In this document: piece by piece, positions 23,421-33,095 of the stretch
Position numbering within the stretch: the stretch's first letter is position 1
How the letters are laid out: every line of letters begins with the position of its first letter
Assembly (NCBI GenBank): GCA_009602735.1
Contig: WELA01003597.1
Span: forward strand, 96,554 to 160,553
Length of the DNA stretch: 64,000 nt
Reading direction: 5' to 3'
DNA from: Mesotaenium endlicherianum
Lineage: Eukaryota > Streptophyta > Zygnematophyceae > Zygnematales > Mesotaeniaceae
The notes under the pieces: generated by a model
What the model saw: only the letters and a program-made list of their open reading frames with translations
Told to the model about the DNA's origin: nothing
The model's database searches: none
Program-made: the position numbers and the translations under genes

Positions 23421-24547
23421 AGTCCAGCCGTCATGAGAGCTTCTTTTTCAGCCGGGGAGAGTCTTGCTTTCACTCCTTGCTGGTTTCTTGCATCATAAGT
23501 GTCATTGGAGGGTCTTCCACTCTTCCGGGCAGCCGCGGGGTCCCTTTTAATAACTCCGATTTCCATGGGTGTGGGTCCAGATTCGGATGTGGAAGGGGCT
23601 GCGTACACCCGCGTCGTCGGTACCCGTGAAGATGAAGGCACGGAGTGCTTGAAATCCAAGGTATCCACCTTTTGGGCCACTTCAATGATCTTTGAGAAGT
23701 CCGTCAAGTCGCGTAACTCCACTTCCTTTGCCACCTTGGGTTTGAGGCCAAAGATGTAACGGTCAATCTTCTCCTCGAGAGACATGTTGGGGATCTCAAG
23801 AGTGAGGGCGTGAAATCTGGATGTATACTCTTGAACGGACGTCGTTTGCTTGAGATGGTGGAGCTTTCCTCGGGCAATCTTCTCCGCATTGATGGGCATG
23901 AATTGCTTCTTGAGGGCCTCACGAAAATCTGCCCATCTTGCATATGATGGTGGGGGCTCTTGGCCGAGCATGGGGTGCGCCATAGCTTGATATATAGCCG
24001 CTTGATAGTTACGCCACCATGATGTTGCTGCTCCTCTAAGTAAGGTAACGGCAAAGGGAACGTAGTCCTCCTCGGGTACTTCAAGGAACGCGAGGTACGT
24101 CTCCACTTGGTAGAGCCATAAATTCAGGTTGGCACCTTTCCCGGGGTTGAAAGTGTCGGGTTTGCCGGGCTTGATGAGTTTCCTTGCTCTCGTTGGCTCT
24201 TGTGGAGGCGCTTGAGCCGGGGCTGGATTTTGAGGATTGCTCGCAATAGGGGCAACCATGGCAGCCATAGCTTCTCTTGACGCTTGCACGGTTGCTTCAT
24301 AGGTGGCCAGGCCCACTTGGTTGTGGACGGTCATTAGGAAGGCTGCCCACTCATTTGCGGGAACTCCTTGTGGTGGGGTCAACTTTGCTATAGCGGCTGC
24401 CACGGGATTTGACGGTGCTCCTCCTTGTGGTGCTTCTTGTTGTTGCAGATTTCCTTGAGTAGGCTCTCCCATCGACGCTGGAGGAGGGTGTGCTCCTCCT
24501 TGTGGTGCTTCTTGTTGTTGCAGATTTTCTTGAGTGGGCTCTCCCAT
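23342..24547 (-). CDS. Element B gag
   Basis: An intact frame of about 400 codons, probably starting at 24547 shortly after the PBS (a start further upstream is possible). The N-terminus is Gln/Pro-rich and contains two tandem copies of a 25-residue unit ([18 protein letters not shown]). The gag core includes [37 protein letters not shown] and [14 protein letters not shown]. Near the end is a complete zinc knuckle [14 protein letters not shown] (C-X2-C-X4-H-X4-C). Gag packages element RNA into particles. The pol frame overlaps its 3' end in another frame, which would need frameshifting or a separate start. No stop or indel is seen, matching the apparent youth of the insertion. Confidence 0.85.
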   Translation of the reverse strand: MGEPTQENLQQQEAPQGGAHPPPASMGEPTQGNLQQQEAPQGGAPSNPVAAAIAKLTPPQGVPANEWAAFLMTVHNQVGLATYEATVQASREAMAAMVAPIASNPQNPAPAQAPPQEPTRARKLIKPGKPDTFNPGKGANLNLWLYQVETYLAFLEVPEEDYVPFAVTLLRGAATSWWRNYQAAIYQAMAHPMLGQEPPPSYARWADFREALKKQFMPINAEKIARGKLHHLKQTTSVQEYTSRFHALTLEIPNMSLEEKIDRYIFGLKPKVAKEVELRDLTDFSKIIEVAQKVDTLDFKHSVPSSSRVPTTRVYAAPSTSESGPTPMEIGVIKRDPAAARKSGRPSNDTYDARNQQGVKARLSPAEKEALMTAGLCFYCKEKGHRALSCPKKLSKNGQRR

Positions 24548-24567
24548 CGGCGCTGGAGGAGGGTGTC
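24421..24567. repeat. 75-bp tandem duplication in gag of element B
   Basis: Two units with a 75-bp period (24421-24495 and 24496-24567) share CTCCTTGTGGTGCTTCTTG and GGCTCTCCCATCG. The length is a multiple of three, so the gag frame is kept. Confidence 0.8.
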
Positions 24568-24646
24568 TTGGAGAGGAAGGGCTTCCTTCGAAAGCTTGCT
24601 GTTGGTCTTGAGGATTGGTTATCTTCTTGTGCTACCAATGTGCCTA

Positions 24647-24658
24647 GCTCCGATACCA
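24647..24658 (-). other. Primer binding site of element B
   Basis: The minus strand reads TGGTATCGGAGC one base inside the 5' LTR. It is one substitution away from the initiator tRNA-Met site TGGTATCAGAGC. Confidence 0.8.
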
Positions 24659-24659
24659 C

Positions 24660-25162
24660 TGTAGTGAAACAGATAGATCAAGTACTTAGTAAAACAGAAT
24701 ACTTTATCTATTCAAGACAAGGATCTTTGAACACAAGTGGTAGCTTCTTGAAAGAGAGATGGCTTCTTGAAAGTTAATATATTTCTGGATTTTGGCAAGT
24801 ACAAGAGTGATTCTGGAATGTCTTTCTATGTTCTAGCTCTTGTTTATATACTTGCTACATAAGTAATTTCTAGGAAGGTGTATGTTGATGTGTTGGCACC
24901 CAACACATCCCAAAACTTGCCACCTCTTTCTAAAATAATGTACACATGTCCTTTTGACCTAAAAATGGCACATTTGACTTTTGCCACATGGAGTTCTTCT
25001 GGGTCTTTCATCTAACTTCGAAAATGCCTTGGAAGGTTCAAAGGACATGAACCAAGTTACTAGAGTACCTATTCACACTTGACTCCACACAATACCACTC
25101 CAAATATATTTGAAAACATTAAAATATATGCAAACTAATATATAATAACTCAAATCACTACA
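24660..25162 (-). repeat. 5' LTR of element B
   Basis: It runs TGTAGTGAAACAG to AATCACTACA on the plus strand. A second partial copy at 25436-25866 belongs to the duplicated stretch after the N gap. Confidence 0.92.
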
Positions 25163-26671
25163 ACTGCCCATCCCAGCTGGACGCTGGGAAACTATATCCA
25201 TGGACTAAGTGGTTTCACTACCAAGAACTGCCAATGGGCATGATTCAATACTGGTAGTCGTGGATAAACTGACAAAAATGGTCATTTTTATCCCCACAAC
25301 TGTCAAAGTGACTGCACTCGAAACGGCGAGACAGTTCTACAACCATGTAGTATGCCAACATGGGCTCCCTTCTAATATCATCTCAGACAGAGACTCAAAA
25401 TTTACCTCTAAGTTCTGGAGAGCTTNNNNNNNNNNCACAAGTGGTAGCTTCTTGAAAGAGAGATGGCTTCTTGAAAGTTAATATATTTCTGGATTTTGGC
25501 AAGTACAAGAGTGATTCTGGAATGTCTTTCTATGTTCTAGCTCTTGTTTATATACTTGCTACATAAGTAATTTCTAGGAAGGTGTATGTTGATGTGTTGG
25601 CACCCAACACATCCCAAAACTTGCCACCTCTTTCTAAAATAATGTACACATGTCCTTTTGACCTAAAAATGGCACATTTGACTTTTGCCACATGGAGTTC
25701 TTCTGGGTCTTTCATCTAACTTCGAAAATGCCTTGGAAGGTTCAAAGGACATGAACCAAGTTACTAGAGTACCTATTCACACTTGACTCCACACAATACC
25801 ACTCCAAATATATTTGAAAACATTAAAATATATGCAAACTAATATATAATAACTCAAATCACTACAACTGCCCATCCCAGCTGGACGCTGGGAAACTATA
25901 TCCATGGACTAAGTGGTTTCACTACCAAGAACTGCCAATGGGCATGATTCAATACTGGTAGTCGTGGATAAACTGACAAAAATGGTCATTTTTATCCCCA
26001 CAACTGTCAAAGTGACTGCACTCGAAACGGCGAGACAGTTCTACAACCATGTAGTATGCCAACATGGGCTCCCTTCTAATATCATCTCAGACAGAGACTC
26101 AAAATTTACCTCTAAGTTCTGGAGAGCTTCAATGGGGTTAATGGGAGTCAAACAGCTTCTCAGCACAGCCAACCACCCTCAGACTGATGGGCAGGCTGAA
26201 AGAACTAACCAAGTTCTGCAGGAGGTGCTGAGAGCATATATTAACCAAAAACAAGATAATTGGGATGACCTGTTGCCTCAAATTCAGTTTGCGGTCAACA
26301 GTGCGGTGCACACGTCAACGAGCAAGACTCCTTTTGAACTCAGCCTCGATAGAGTCCCTAAGTCTCCTTTAGATGTACTGGGGGAGTCTTTAACTGACCC
26401 GCATGGGATTGACAACAGGGTCTCCCTCCAGTTAACTCAGGAGTTTGCTGACACCCTGTCAGAAGTCCAACAAAACCTGCACACAGCACAAGAAAACCAA
26501 CAAAAATACGCTAATCAACACCGTCGGGAGCTGACATTTTCTAAGGGCGATTTAGTCAAACTGCATTCTCAGCACCTGTACCTCCCTGGTGTGGTCAAGA
26601 AAAAGCTTGGCCCTGTCTGGGTTGGTCCATATTCGGTGAACGTCGTGTCGGTCAAAATGCTTACAAACTGA
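25163..26671 (+). pseudogene. Element A integrase core, continued
   Basis: The integrase resumes directly after element B. Motifs are VVSLPRTANGHDSILVVVD, the first catalytic Asp region ILVVVDKLTKM, the second in IISDRDSKFTSKFW, and the Glu in NHPQTDGQAERTN, followed by the DNA-binding C-terminal region (GDLVKLHSQHLYLPG). An in-frame TAA at 25206-25208 replaces the residue before VVSLP. The stretch 25426-26129 is an N10 gap plus a duplicate of 24732-25425, so the true integrase most likely occurs once. A frame change near 26665 separates it from the chromodomain. Confidence 0.88.
25426..25435. other. Assembly gap (10 N) flanked by a 694-bp duplication
   Basis: 24732-25425 reappears as 25436-26129 at a constant offset of 704 without visible differences. 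It covers most of an LTR-B copy and the start of the integrase core, including the same TAA. Confidence 0.9.
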
Positions 26672-26673
26672 AC

Positions 26674-27000
26674 ATGTCAGCTGACTACAAGGGTCACCCG
26701 GTCTTTAATGTCTCCTTCCTGGAACCATACATCAAAGGTGATTCACTATTCACAGGTCGGTTACCTGTCCAACCGATACCGGTCCCCGCTGTTCGGGACG
26801 GCGATCCTGAGGAATATGAGGTCGAGGAGACTTTAGACGCTCGCTCGGTCCGTCGATCGTCTAAATATGTCATGAAGTACCTCATCCGATGGAAGGGTTA
26901 CGATGCCTCTGGGGACACTTGGGAATTTAAAGATCAGCTGACCAATGCCAAAGGGGCGTTGAAACAGTTCCACCTTCGGACGGCTAGGGCACCTCCCTAA
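26674..27000 (+). pseudogene. Element A integrase tail and chromodomain
   Basis: It reads HPVFNVSFLEPYI, the conserved link after integrase, then the chromodomain core YEVEETLDARSVRR, YVMKYLIRWKGYDASGDTWE and a terminal helix, ending with TAA at 27000. The aromatic residues that form the methyl-lysine cage (Tyr and two Trp) are present. It is out of frame with the integrase before it. Confidence 0.85.
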
Positions 27001-27048
27001 CAGTCATTTCAGTTGACACGAAAAGGTGACAGGCGGTCCTGTCTCCAT

Positions 27049-27121
27049 ATAAGTTGGAGGGGGATGTGACAGTTAGTGATAGTTGTGACAGGCAGCCCAC
27101 CTTTAAATTTAAGTTGGAGGG
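27049..27121 (+). other. Polypurine-like tracts after pol
   Basis: AAGTTGGAGGGGGA at about 27051 and AAGTTGGAGGGAG at about 27112 resemble the tract before the 3' LTR (AAGTTGGAGGGA, 29065-29076). They lie between pol and the extra ORF. Confidence 0.5.
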
Positions 27122-27324
27122 AGTGGTATTCTCTGATCACCATATTACACACTCAACCTGCGCTCACACTCACTTGCTCTCTAACTCAATTTTCCCTTAT
27201 ATTCACTCACACCAGGTATTCCACACTAGGAACTCTCCCGATCGCGTTCCTCTTCATCAAGGGCACTCAGTAGCGGCAAAATATCATGACTTCACTAACT
27301 GCATTGTGTTTATGATTGAGCAGG

Positions 27325-28326
27325 ATGACTCAAAAGTCGGAACTCAAGAGGAAGAGAAGGGCGGAAGAGGCACATGCAGAATACTTGCAATTCCGTGGAG
27401 ACATCGAATCATCTTCCATCTCCGCTCGGGAATCACAACGACTCCAACAACAGCGGGAGGCACAGAAGAAGAAGGAGGAGGAGGAACAGGCCAGACTGAG
27501 GCAGGAAGAAATGGACAGAAAAGCTGCAGAGGAGGCCAAGAAAGCAGAGGAGGAGAGGCAAGCTGAGGAGAAGCGGAAGCAGCAGGCTGAAGAAGAAGAA
27601 CAGAGGAGAATCAGCAGCTACCGCTACACGGTGCTGGGCAAGGGCTTTGATCTACTGGAGGAGGCCTTCAAGTATGCCCAGAGAAGTCGCAGTGAGTCGC
27701 AGAAGGAAATCCTCCAGAAGGAAGGGGAGACATCCGAAAACTTTGACAAGTATATAGAGGTCGGCACAGGGCTCCTCCTCTACCACGATTACGCCAGGAT
27801 GGTAGGATATACCATCGGAGAGGCCAAGGCAATGGCCCAGGTGAACGAAGCAGGAGCTGTCTCGATTCCTGGTATCTGGGGGGCAGATAGGGTCATCAGG
27901 ATGATCCCCATGGACGCGGACAGCTTCAAGGACTCAACACCCCACAACAGGTTCAAGGCCATGTACAATGAGGTGGAGAGGAGGAGCTGGGAATTCTTGG
28001 CCAGGGAAACCAGTCAGCTGGACTTTGCAGGGCACTGGTACCCTTGTACTCTTAAAAAGACAGACGCTGCCTTCTTCCAAAAGCCCACTGATTGGCGGTG
28101 GATGACCATCAACATGAGGGACCAGCAGAATGACAGGGCGACGGATGAGGATTTCCTGACAGACCTAAAGGGGAACATAGTATTGCCCCCTCACATTGCG
28201 GCTTGGGACCCAAGATTGGATGGAGTCAGAGACTGCATGAGCCAAGAGATGCAGGGGGACAGAAGCAGGGCCCAAGAGTCATTCTCCAAAGGGAAGCACG
28301 CTTATGCCAAATGGGCAAGTAAGTAG
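27325..28326 (+). CDS. Extra 3' ORF of element A, first part (unknown function)
   Basis: The open frame starts near 27316-27325 (MTQKSELKRKRRAEEAHAEY) and ends with TAG at 28324-28326. It has a basic start, a long charged coiled coil of about 70 residues rich in Glu/Lys/Gln (residues about 45-115), and a compact domain with a conserved look: KGFDLLEEAFKYAQRS, LLLYHDYARMVGYTIGEAK, IPGIWGADRVIRMIP, FAGHWYPCTL, DWRWMTINMRD, LPPHIAAWDPRLDG. It ends FSKGKHAYAKWASK. No signal peptide or membrane segment is seen, so it is not a typical env. It lies downstream of integrase in the env position. The inverted copy keeps the same frame past this stop, so the full ORF probably reached 28992. I recognise no family. 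Confidence 0.6.
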   Translation: MTQKSELKRKRRAEEAHAEYLQFRGDIESSSISARESQRLQQQREAQKKKEEEEQARLRQEEMDRKAAEEAKKAEEERQAEEKRKQQAEEEEQRRISSYRYTVLGKGFDLLEEAFKYAQRSRSESQKEILQKEGETSENFDKYIEVGTGLLLYHDYARMVGYTIGEAKAMAQVNEAGAVSIPGIWGADRVIRMIPMDADSFKDSTPHNRFKAMYNEVERRSWEFLARETSQLDFAGHWYPCTLKKTDAAFFQKPTDWRWMTINMRDQQNDRATDEDFLTDLKGNIVLPPHIAAWDPRLDGVRDCMSQEMQGDRSRAQESFSKGKHAYAKWASK

Positions 28327-28992
28327 GGGGAAAAGGACCTCTATGCGGTCCGGACTCAGCAGCCCCCACCAGCACCCAAAAGGGGAAGGTCAGTAGGATA
28401 TTCTTTTTCTCGGGAAGAGCTGGAGCAGCTGACAAAAGAGACCCCAGAAGTCTCAGAGGAACCCGGGGACGGCGAGGAGGAGGAGTCAGAGGAAGACAAG
28501 GAGGAAGGCGAGGAGGAGGACACTAGCCCCGCCGTGATCCTGACGCCTGCCACCTCCCCTGTAAGAGAGAAGACGGGGTTGGCCCTGCAGCAACTCGCTG
28601 AAGAGGAGGATATCACTTGGCTGGGAACTGCCAGAAGATAGACCCCATCTCCAGGCAAGGAGACCCAGTCAGACAGGGCAGACAGGAGGGCTGCTCGGGA
28701 GATAGCCAGAGGCCTGCCAGCATCTCCCTCGCAGAGAGGGCATGTACCCTTGGCTCATGTCATGCAACATCCTACTGGGATGCCGGTATATGTACCAGTC
28801 AGCTTGAAGGTTGCCCAGGAGAAGGTTGCCTCCCTTCAGTTTCAGACTGTGCTGGAGGAAACAGCCCAGTTATTGCGTTCTCCGCCGGGTCCTTACTCGG
28901 AACCTCCTTCCCTGACAGGCTTCAGAAGACCCCAAGACAGGAGGAGGTCTGGCTCCCCTGAGTATAGGGCCTCAGGGACATCCTCCTCCTAA
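28327..28992 (+). pseudogene. Extra 3' ORF of element A, second part after an in-frame stop
   Basis: After the TAG at 28324 the same frame continues with PPPAPKRGRSVGYS, a Glu/Asp-rich acidic stretch of about 50 residues, then, after another stop near 28639, GLPASPSQRGHVPLAHVMQH, PTGMPVYVPV, and an Arg/Pro/Ser-rich tail ending at 28992. The inverted copy at 14087-13434 has the equivalent segment open without these stops. The conserved GHVPLA...HPTGMPVYV block is the best-kept part of both. Confidence 0.6.
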
Positions 28993-29042
28993 GGGCAGTA
29001 GGCTGGGGACGAGAGGGACAGCACGCTGTTATTAGTGTGAGT

Positions 29043-29076
29043 GTTGTCGAGGCGACAACATGATAAGTTGGAGGGA
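29043..29076 (+). other. Stem-loop and polypurine tract before the 3' LTR of element A
   Basis: The stem-loop GTTGTCG-AGG-CGACAAC (29043-29059) is followed by AAGTTGGAGGGA (29065-29076) and then the LTR. The same arrangement ends the inverted fragment at 13340-13367. Confidence 0.65.
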
Positions 29077-29077
29077 T

Positions 29078-29774
29078 TATAATGAATCAATATATTGGTT
29101 GATATAATATTCATTCAAATAATATAGTTAAATAAGTTCAGCCTGCTGAACTCTACTAAATGATTAGTGTGCTGGACTTTATATTTAATATCAGTTTAAT
29201 GACTCGGCCGGAAGTAGCAGGCTGAGGTCACCTTAAGTCAGCTTGCTGACACATTCTTTGACAGCCAGCTGACTTCCGTACTCGGTAGCAGCGAACTGCC
29301 TCGATATGCTTCTAAGTGTGGTGTGCTAGATGAATGGCCAGATGACATCCCTATGATGGATGGCGATTCGGGATGATGGGAGATGGCGGTGGATTTGGTT
29401 AACCGAGGTCCTACCAACGTGGTTAACTCCCGGGTAGGCGGTGCCATCGCACTGACCGTTGAACAGTAAACTCATTCCATGTACATACGCTAGACATTGC
29501 TCTCGAGTTTGGCATTCGGAAACGAGGCCAACTCTCTTGTACAGCTTACTGAGAGAGATCTGAATCCAAGGCGAGAAGCCATTGATACGCACTGTCTTCT
29601 AACCTTGCTTATGTATGAGTTTACTGATTTGCATCATTGATGCTAGTTTACTCGCATTTGACTTACGAGTATTATTCCCTGCTAGTGTATTGTCCTTTGC
29701 CGTTTAACCAGTTAACGGGAAATACCATAAAGATTACTTGCTGATATAAAGATCTTTATTAAGTGTTAATCGCC
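29078..29774 (+). repeat. 3' LTR of element A, truncated at its 3' end
   Basis: It starts TATAATGAATCAATATATTG (TG changed to TA) and follows family A until GTTAATCGCC at 29774. The last 25 or so bases of the LTR are missing. The short repeat ATTAAGTGTTA straddles the break. Confidence 0.85.
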
Positions 29775-31985
29775 ATTAAGTGTTATGGGGTAAGGTGGAG
29801 TTCCGCGCTTGGTAGCTTCGGCTCCTCGTCCTGGGGCTGGAGCAGGTTGGCCCCGACAGAGACGTTGTCCTCCTCTAAGCCGCCCTTCCGCGTCTGGGTG
29901 ACACCGGGCTTGTCCTTGTCGTTGCTGAGCGCCATGAAGTCGTAGAGAATTGCGGACGTGGGTCGCCAGTCAAGGATGTCCAGCGGTAACGAGGCCGTGC
30001 GCGTGCCTTTTGTGCGCCAGTCGGGCCGATAGTGTGCCCGCTCTGTCTAGTTATTCACCGCGGCTCCAATGGGGAAGTGCACGTCCTGCCCCAAGAGGAC
30101 GTCAAAGGTGTCGGAGCGCGTCACGAGCGCGTGACGATGGATCGTCGTCTTATCCTCGGTCTCGGGCCAAAAGGTGAAGACGAGCGCCAGCCGAGTGCGC
30201 CCCGCCACCGACTCGGAAGTACCAGCCGCAGTGTTGATTCGCATGGGCGAATCCTCTAGATCGGCTGAGAAGAGACTCAGTTGCCGAAGATAGCTGTGAC
30301 TGATCATAACTGGCTGTGCGCCGGTGTTGAATATAATGCGTTGAGGTGCCTGCTTGTTGACCAGTACGAACCCTTGCGCATTGTCCAGAAACGCAACATT
30401 AGGGCTGCTGATCAACCTGCGCTTGTGCGGGGGTTGAGCGGGAACTAAAAGCATCGCAATGGAAGATCCTGCTGTCGGCCTATCCGTGCCTAAGCAGGCA
30501 CCAGGGTCGCGGGAACGGAGCATCAGCTGGGCGGTCTGTCGGGTCGTCTCCAACGTTACCCAGAGCTCGGGGAAGGACACCGCCGGCATGCGGTGCAGCG
30601 CCAGCGATAGCACCTCGGCGTTGAGCTGCACCGTCATCACTGGAGAGGCGAGTGCGTGCGGTACCGGTGGTACTGGCGCTGGTGGCGGGTCCGGAACGCG
30701 GAAGGAGCGAGGCCAGTTGTGGGGCTTCCCCTGTACGCCGTTCGTGGTTGGGACCGTCGCGCTTGGGTGCGCCTGCTGCTCGCATCGAAGTCGCCACAAG
30801 TGTGCGGTCGCGCGTCGCCTCGTGCGCTAGCGAGCCACTGCCAAGTGGCCGTGTTTGGGCGTAGCAAACTAGGGCTTTGGACGGAGCAACTGTTGTCCCT
30901 AGCACACCTGGAGCTGCTGCAAGCAGAGCTGCCAGTGCAGGCTCAGGCGGTAGCACTGGCGCCCTGACGAGGATGGGCGCCTCAGGGAGAGCTGGCGCAG
31001 GCGTCGGTACTGCGGCAGGGTCCAGAGGAACCTCTGCTGGGCCGCCAGGTGGCGCTCCAGGGTCGCTCCTGAGGCGGACTAGGCAAGCGGCCGATCCATT
31101 GGCGCTCTCGCCCGCGTGGGCTCCGTGCGATGCTCGGGCGTAAAGCTTTCGAGCGAGAGGACCTTGCGCAGCCTTGGCAGCGCAGCTTGCACGGATGCCG
31201 GGATTTTGTGCGCAGCTAGGGTTTAAGCCCTGGCTGAGCGGCGTCGTGCGCGAGCCGTCTGGCGGCTCCTCGATGATCGAGTCGCACGACGAGGTCGAGG
31301 ATGCCCCCCCCTGATGGGTGATGCCGGCCCCCTCTGCCGTCTGCGCACCTGTTGGTCCAAACCACATGCGCGCGCCAAGTGGCGGCACCTGGGAGCAGGT
31401 GCCAGGTGCTGCGCAGGCTGGCGTGCCAGAGGCGAGGAGACCAGGTCGCCGGAACGAAGTTTGTGTCGCCGTCCCTGGCGCCTGGCCAGTGGCGACGATG
31501 CTGGTGCTGGAGCGTGGCGCCTCGGATGTCGTACGCGCGCCACGTGGCGCCAACTGCTGGATCCTGCTGCTTGCAGCCAGTAGTAGGCGATTGTGCTCCT
31601 GCCGCTCCCTCGTGCGCAGATCTGCGTATGAGTGCGCGATGCGAGTGCCGAAGCATGTCGCGGCCTGCGCAGCCGTCTGGCGGGCTTGCAGGGGGACGCT
31701 TGCTGTTGCCAGGCCGGCCATGGTCGGCCCTGCTGCCGACAGCAAGGCCGTGCAAGCCAGGGTCGTCGCGAGCGTCGGTGCTGGTAGAGCTGGCGTTGGA
31801 GCCGGCTCGTCGCAGGGGCAGACTGTGGCATCGTCTGGCCGGGTTGCACTCTGAGATCGGTCTAGTGGGAAAACGGCGAAACGTCATGACCGGAGACGAG
31901 CGGAGAAATACCATTTCTTTGCTAGGGCTTGTTCCTCTGTGTTTTTTGCCTTCAATGGACCCCCCCGCTTGCTTCTTGAAAGCGG
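29775..31985 (-). pseudogene. GC-rich decayed gag/protease-like retroelement region
   Basis: The minus strand holds two overlapping open regions. One (about 31745-30480, with a possible upstream extension to 32001) is Ala/Pro/Arg-rich and gag-like only by composition. The other (30799-30047) resembles a retropepsin: QRIIFNTGAQPVMISHSYL, then TFDVLLGQDVHFPIGAAVN, where retroviral-type proteases have DTGA and an LG-x-D/P-W loop. Here the active-site Asp is Asn, so no protease activity is expected. A further open stretch follows in the 3' direction to about 29790 (LDWRPTSAILYDFMALSN). No RT or integrase is found. GC content is far higher than in the flanking LTRs. A low-complexity antisense origin of the gag-like part cannot be excluded. 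Confidence 0.45.
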
Positions 31986-31995
31986 AGACGTTACA

Positions 31996-32090
31996 ATGCA
32001 TCTACGACATTGAAGGGCCAATTAGAGCATGCTATTCACAAATTACATGCATCTACGACATTGACGGGCCAATCAAAGCACACTCTAAAA
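31996..32090. repeat. 51-bp imperfect tandem repeat, two units
   Basis: ATGCATCTACGACATTGA-GGGCCAAT recurs with a 51-bp period (31996 and 32047), followed by AGAGCA or AAAGCA. No coding frame is kept. Confidence 0.75.
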
Positions 32091-32455
32091 TGCAATCTAA
32101 AAAACATAGTAACCAATCAGAAGACACCAGCTTGAGCGCCAACTTTCAGAGTCAAGCCGTCTGCCGAGAGTTTCTGAAAGCGAAAACCTGATGACTTTGG
32201 AAGCTATTGACTTTTGAAATTGAAGTCGTTCTCGCTGTCAGCAATCTGACAGCCAGTATCCAACGTTGACCTTTTTGATTGGCAACTCAAGCCGCGTGAA
32301 AATGCTCGCACCGACCCATTGGGCCGCGGCGGGATGCTGCTCGACCGACCACAACCGACCGCCCGGCAAGCAGTGTACTGGCACGTGGATAAGCACATAA
32401 GATCATTAGGGCTAGATCGTTTGCTGGTTTTTACGAGCAAGGAGGCCAAAACTCC

Positions 32456-32577
32456 GACGGAGACTTTACATCTCCGTCACGCTTATACCCCAAAGGGCCT
32501 AAGCCGTGAGGCTAAACCGCCGTGGAGAACTGAAATCTCCGCCAGGCTTGAACCCTGAAGGGTCTAAGCCACGAGGG
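32456..32577. repeat. 65-bp imperfect tandem repeat with internal stems
   Basis: Two units (32456-32520 and 32521-32577) share GGAGA...ATCTCCG, GGCTT or CGCTT, AAGGG, TAAGCC and GAGG. Each unit has the small stem GGAGA/TCTCC. The rest of 32091-33095 shows no gene. Confidence 0.7.
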
Positions 32578-33095
32578 AACACCCCACTCTAGCAATAACA
32601 TTGGTGCTTTGCTAGTTTAAAAATTATAAGTTGCCTCTGTCCCCGTCGCATAGTCGTTGAGGAAGAGGGTTTACTGAGCCAAAATATTCTGGGTTATTCA
32701 GGCCATTTTCATTGGTTGCGATAGAGGAGACGACCCTATGAGGAAAAGGGAAACGGGTGAGGGAAACGGGTGAGGGAAAGACAACCCCCTTCACGTATTT
32801 TCAACATTGTGGCCGAGGGCAAACGTGCCCGACAGACCAAACACTAAATATCTGCTGATGCAAAGATCGAGTCAGCATAACGTTATGTGTCGGCCAAGCC
32901 GCGGCCAAAACTGACTCGACAAAAGAGAGTTGATCCACGGCGCGCCACAATGCTCTCATACGACCAATCAAATACAAGCGGGGGCCGAGCGTCAGCGAGG
33001 GCCCCCTCCCGGTGACAAACGGGATTGGCCAGGGGGGGACGAGCTTGTCAGAGCCTCCCCCACCACCCGGCGACGTTGCTCCACCTAGCGCTCCA

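Larger units (their letters stand above)
18809..25162 (-). mobile_element. Ty3/Gypsy chromovirus element B, nested in element A
   Basis: The element runs on the minus strand between two nearly identical LTRs (18809-19310 and 24660-25162, about 500 bp, TG...CA). It is flanked by the 5-bp duplication ACTGC (18804-18808 and 25163-25167). Internal order on the minus strand: PBS, gag, protease, RT, [gap], integrase interrupted by a solo LTR, chromodomain, a 3' non-coding region and a polypurine tract. The insertion splits element A's integrase exactly, and removing B plus one ACTGC restores A's frame. The few LTR differences argue for a recent insertion, younger than A. Confidence 0.92.
11267..29774 (+). 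mobile_element. Composite Ty3/Gypsy chromovirus-type element A
   Basis: The plus-strand order is LTR, PBS, gag, [inverted fragment 13340-16330], protease-RT-RNase H-integrase-chromodomain, an extra 3' ORF, a purine tract and an LTR truncated at 29774. The protease-RT-RNaseH-integrase order plus a chromodomain after integrase defines the Ty3/Gypsy chromovirus group. The element is dead: gag has stops, integrase has an in-frame TAA at 25206-25208 and a frame change near 26670, and element B interrupts it at 18804. The two terminal LTRs differ at many positions and have no demonstrable matching target duplication. They may therefore come from different insertions, with the cluster built by nesting and rearrangement rather than being one element. 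Confidence 0.75.

Noticed and set aside
24659-25481. Second integrase gene and third LTR-B copy as real features
   Set aside because: They are identical to the sequence on the other side of an N10 gap and are best explained as one locus assembled twice.
30459-32191. Plus-strand open frames across the GC-rich block
   Set aside because: Low-complexity Gly/Arg/Ala products caused by GC content; the only recognisable motif (retropepsin-like) is on the minus strand.
29775-33095. A short LTR element bounded by the two flanking LTR-A copies
   Set aside because: No PBS follows the left LTR, no purine tract precedes the right one, and both LTRs are truncated at the inner or outer ends.
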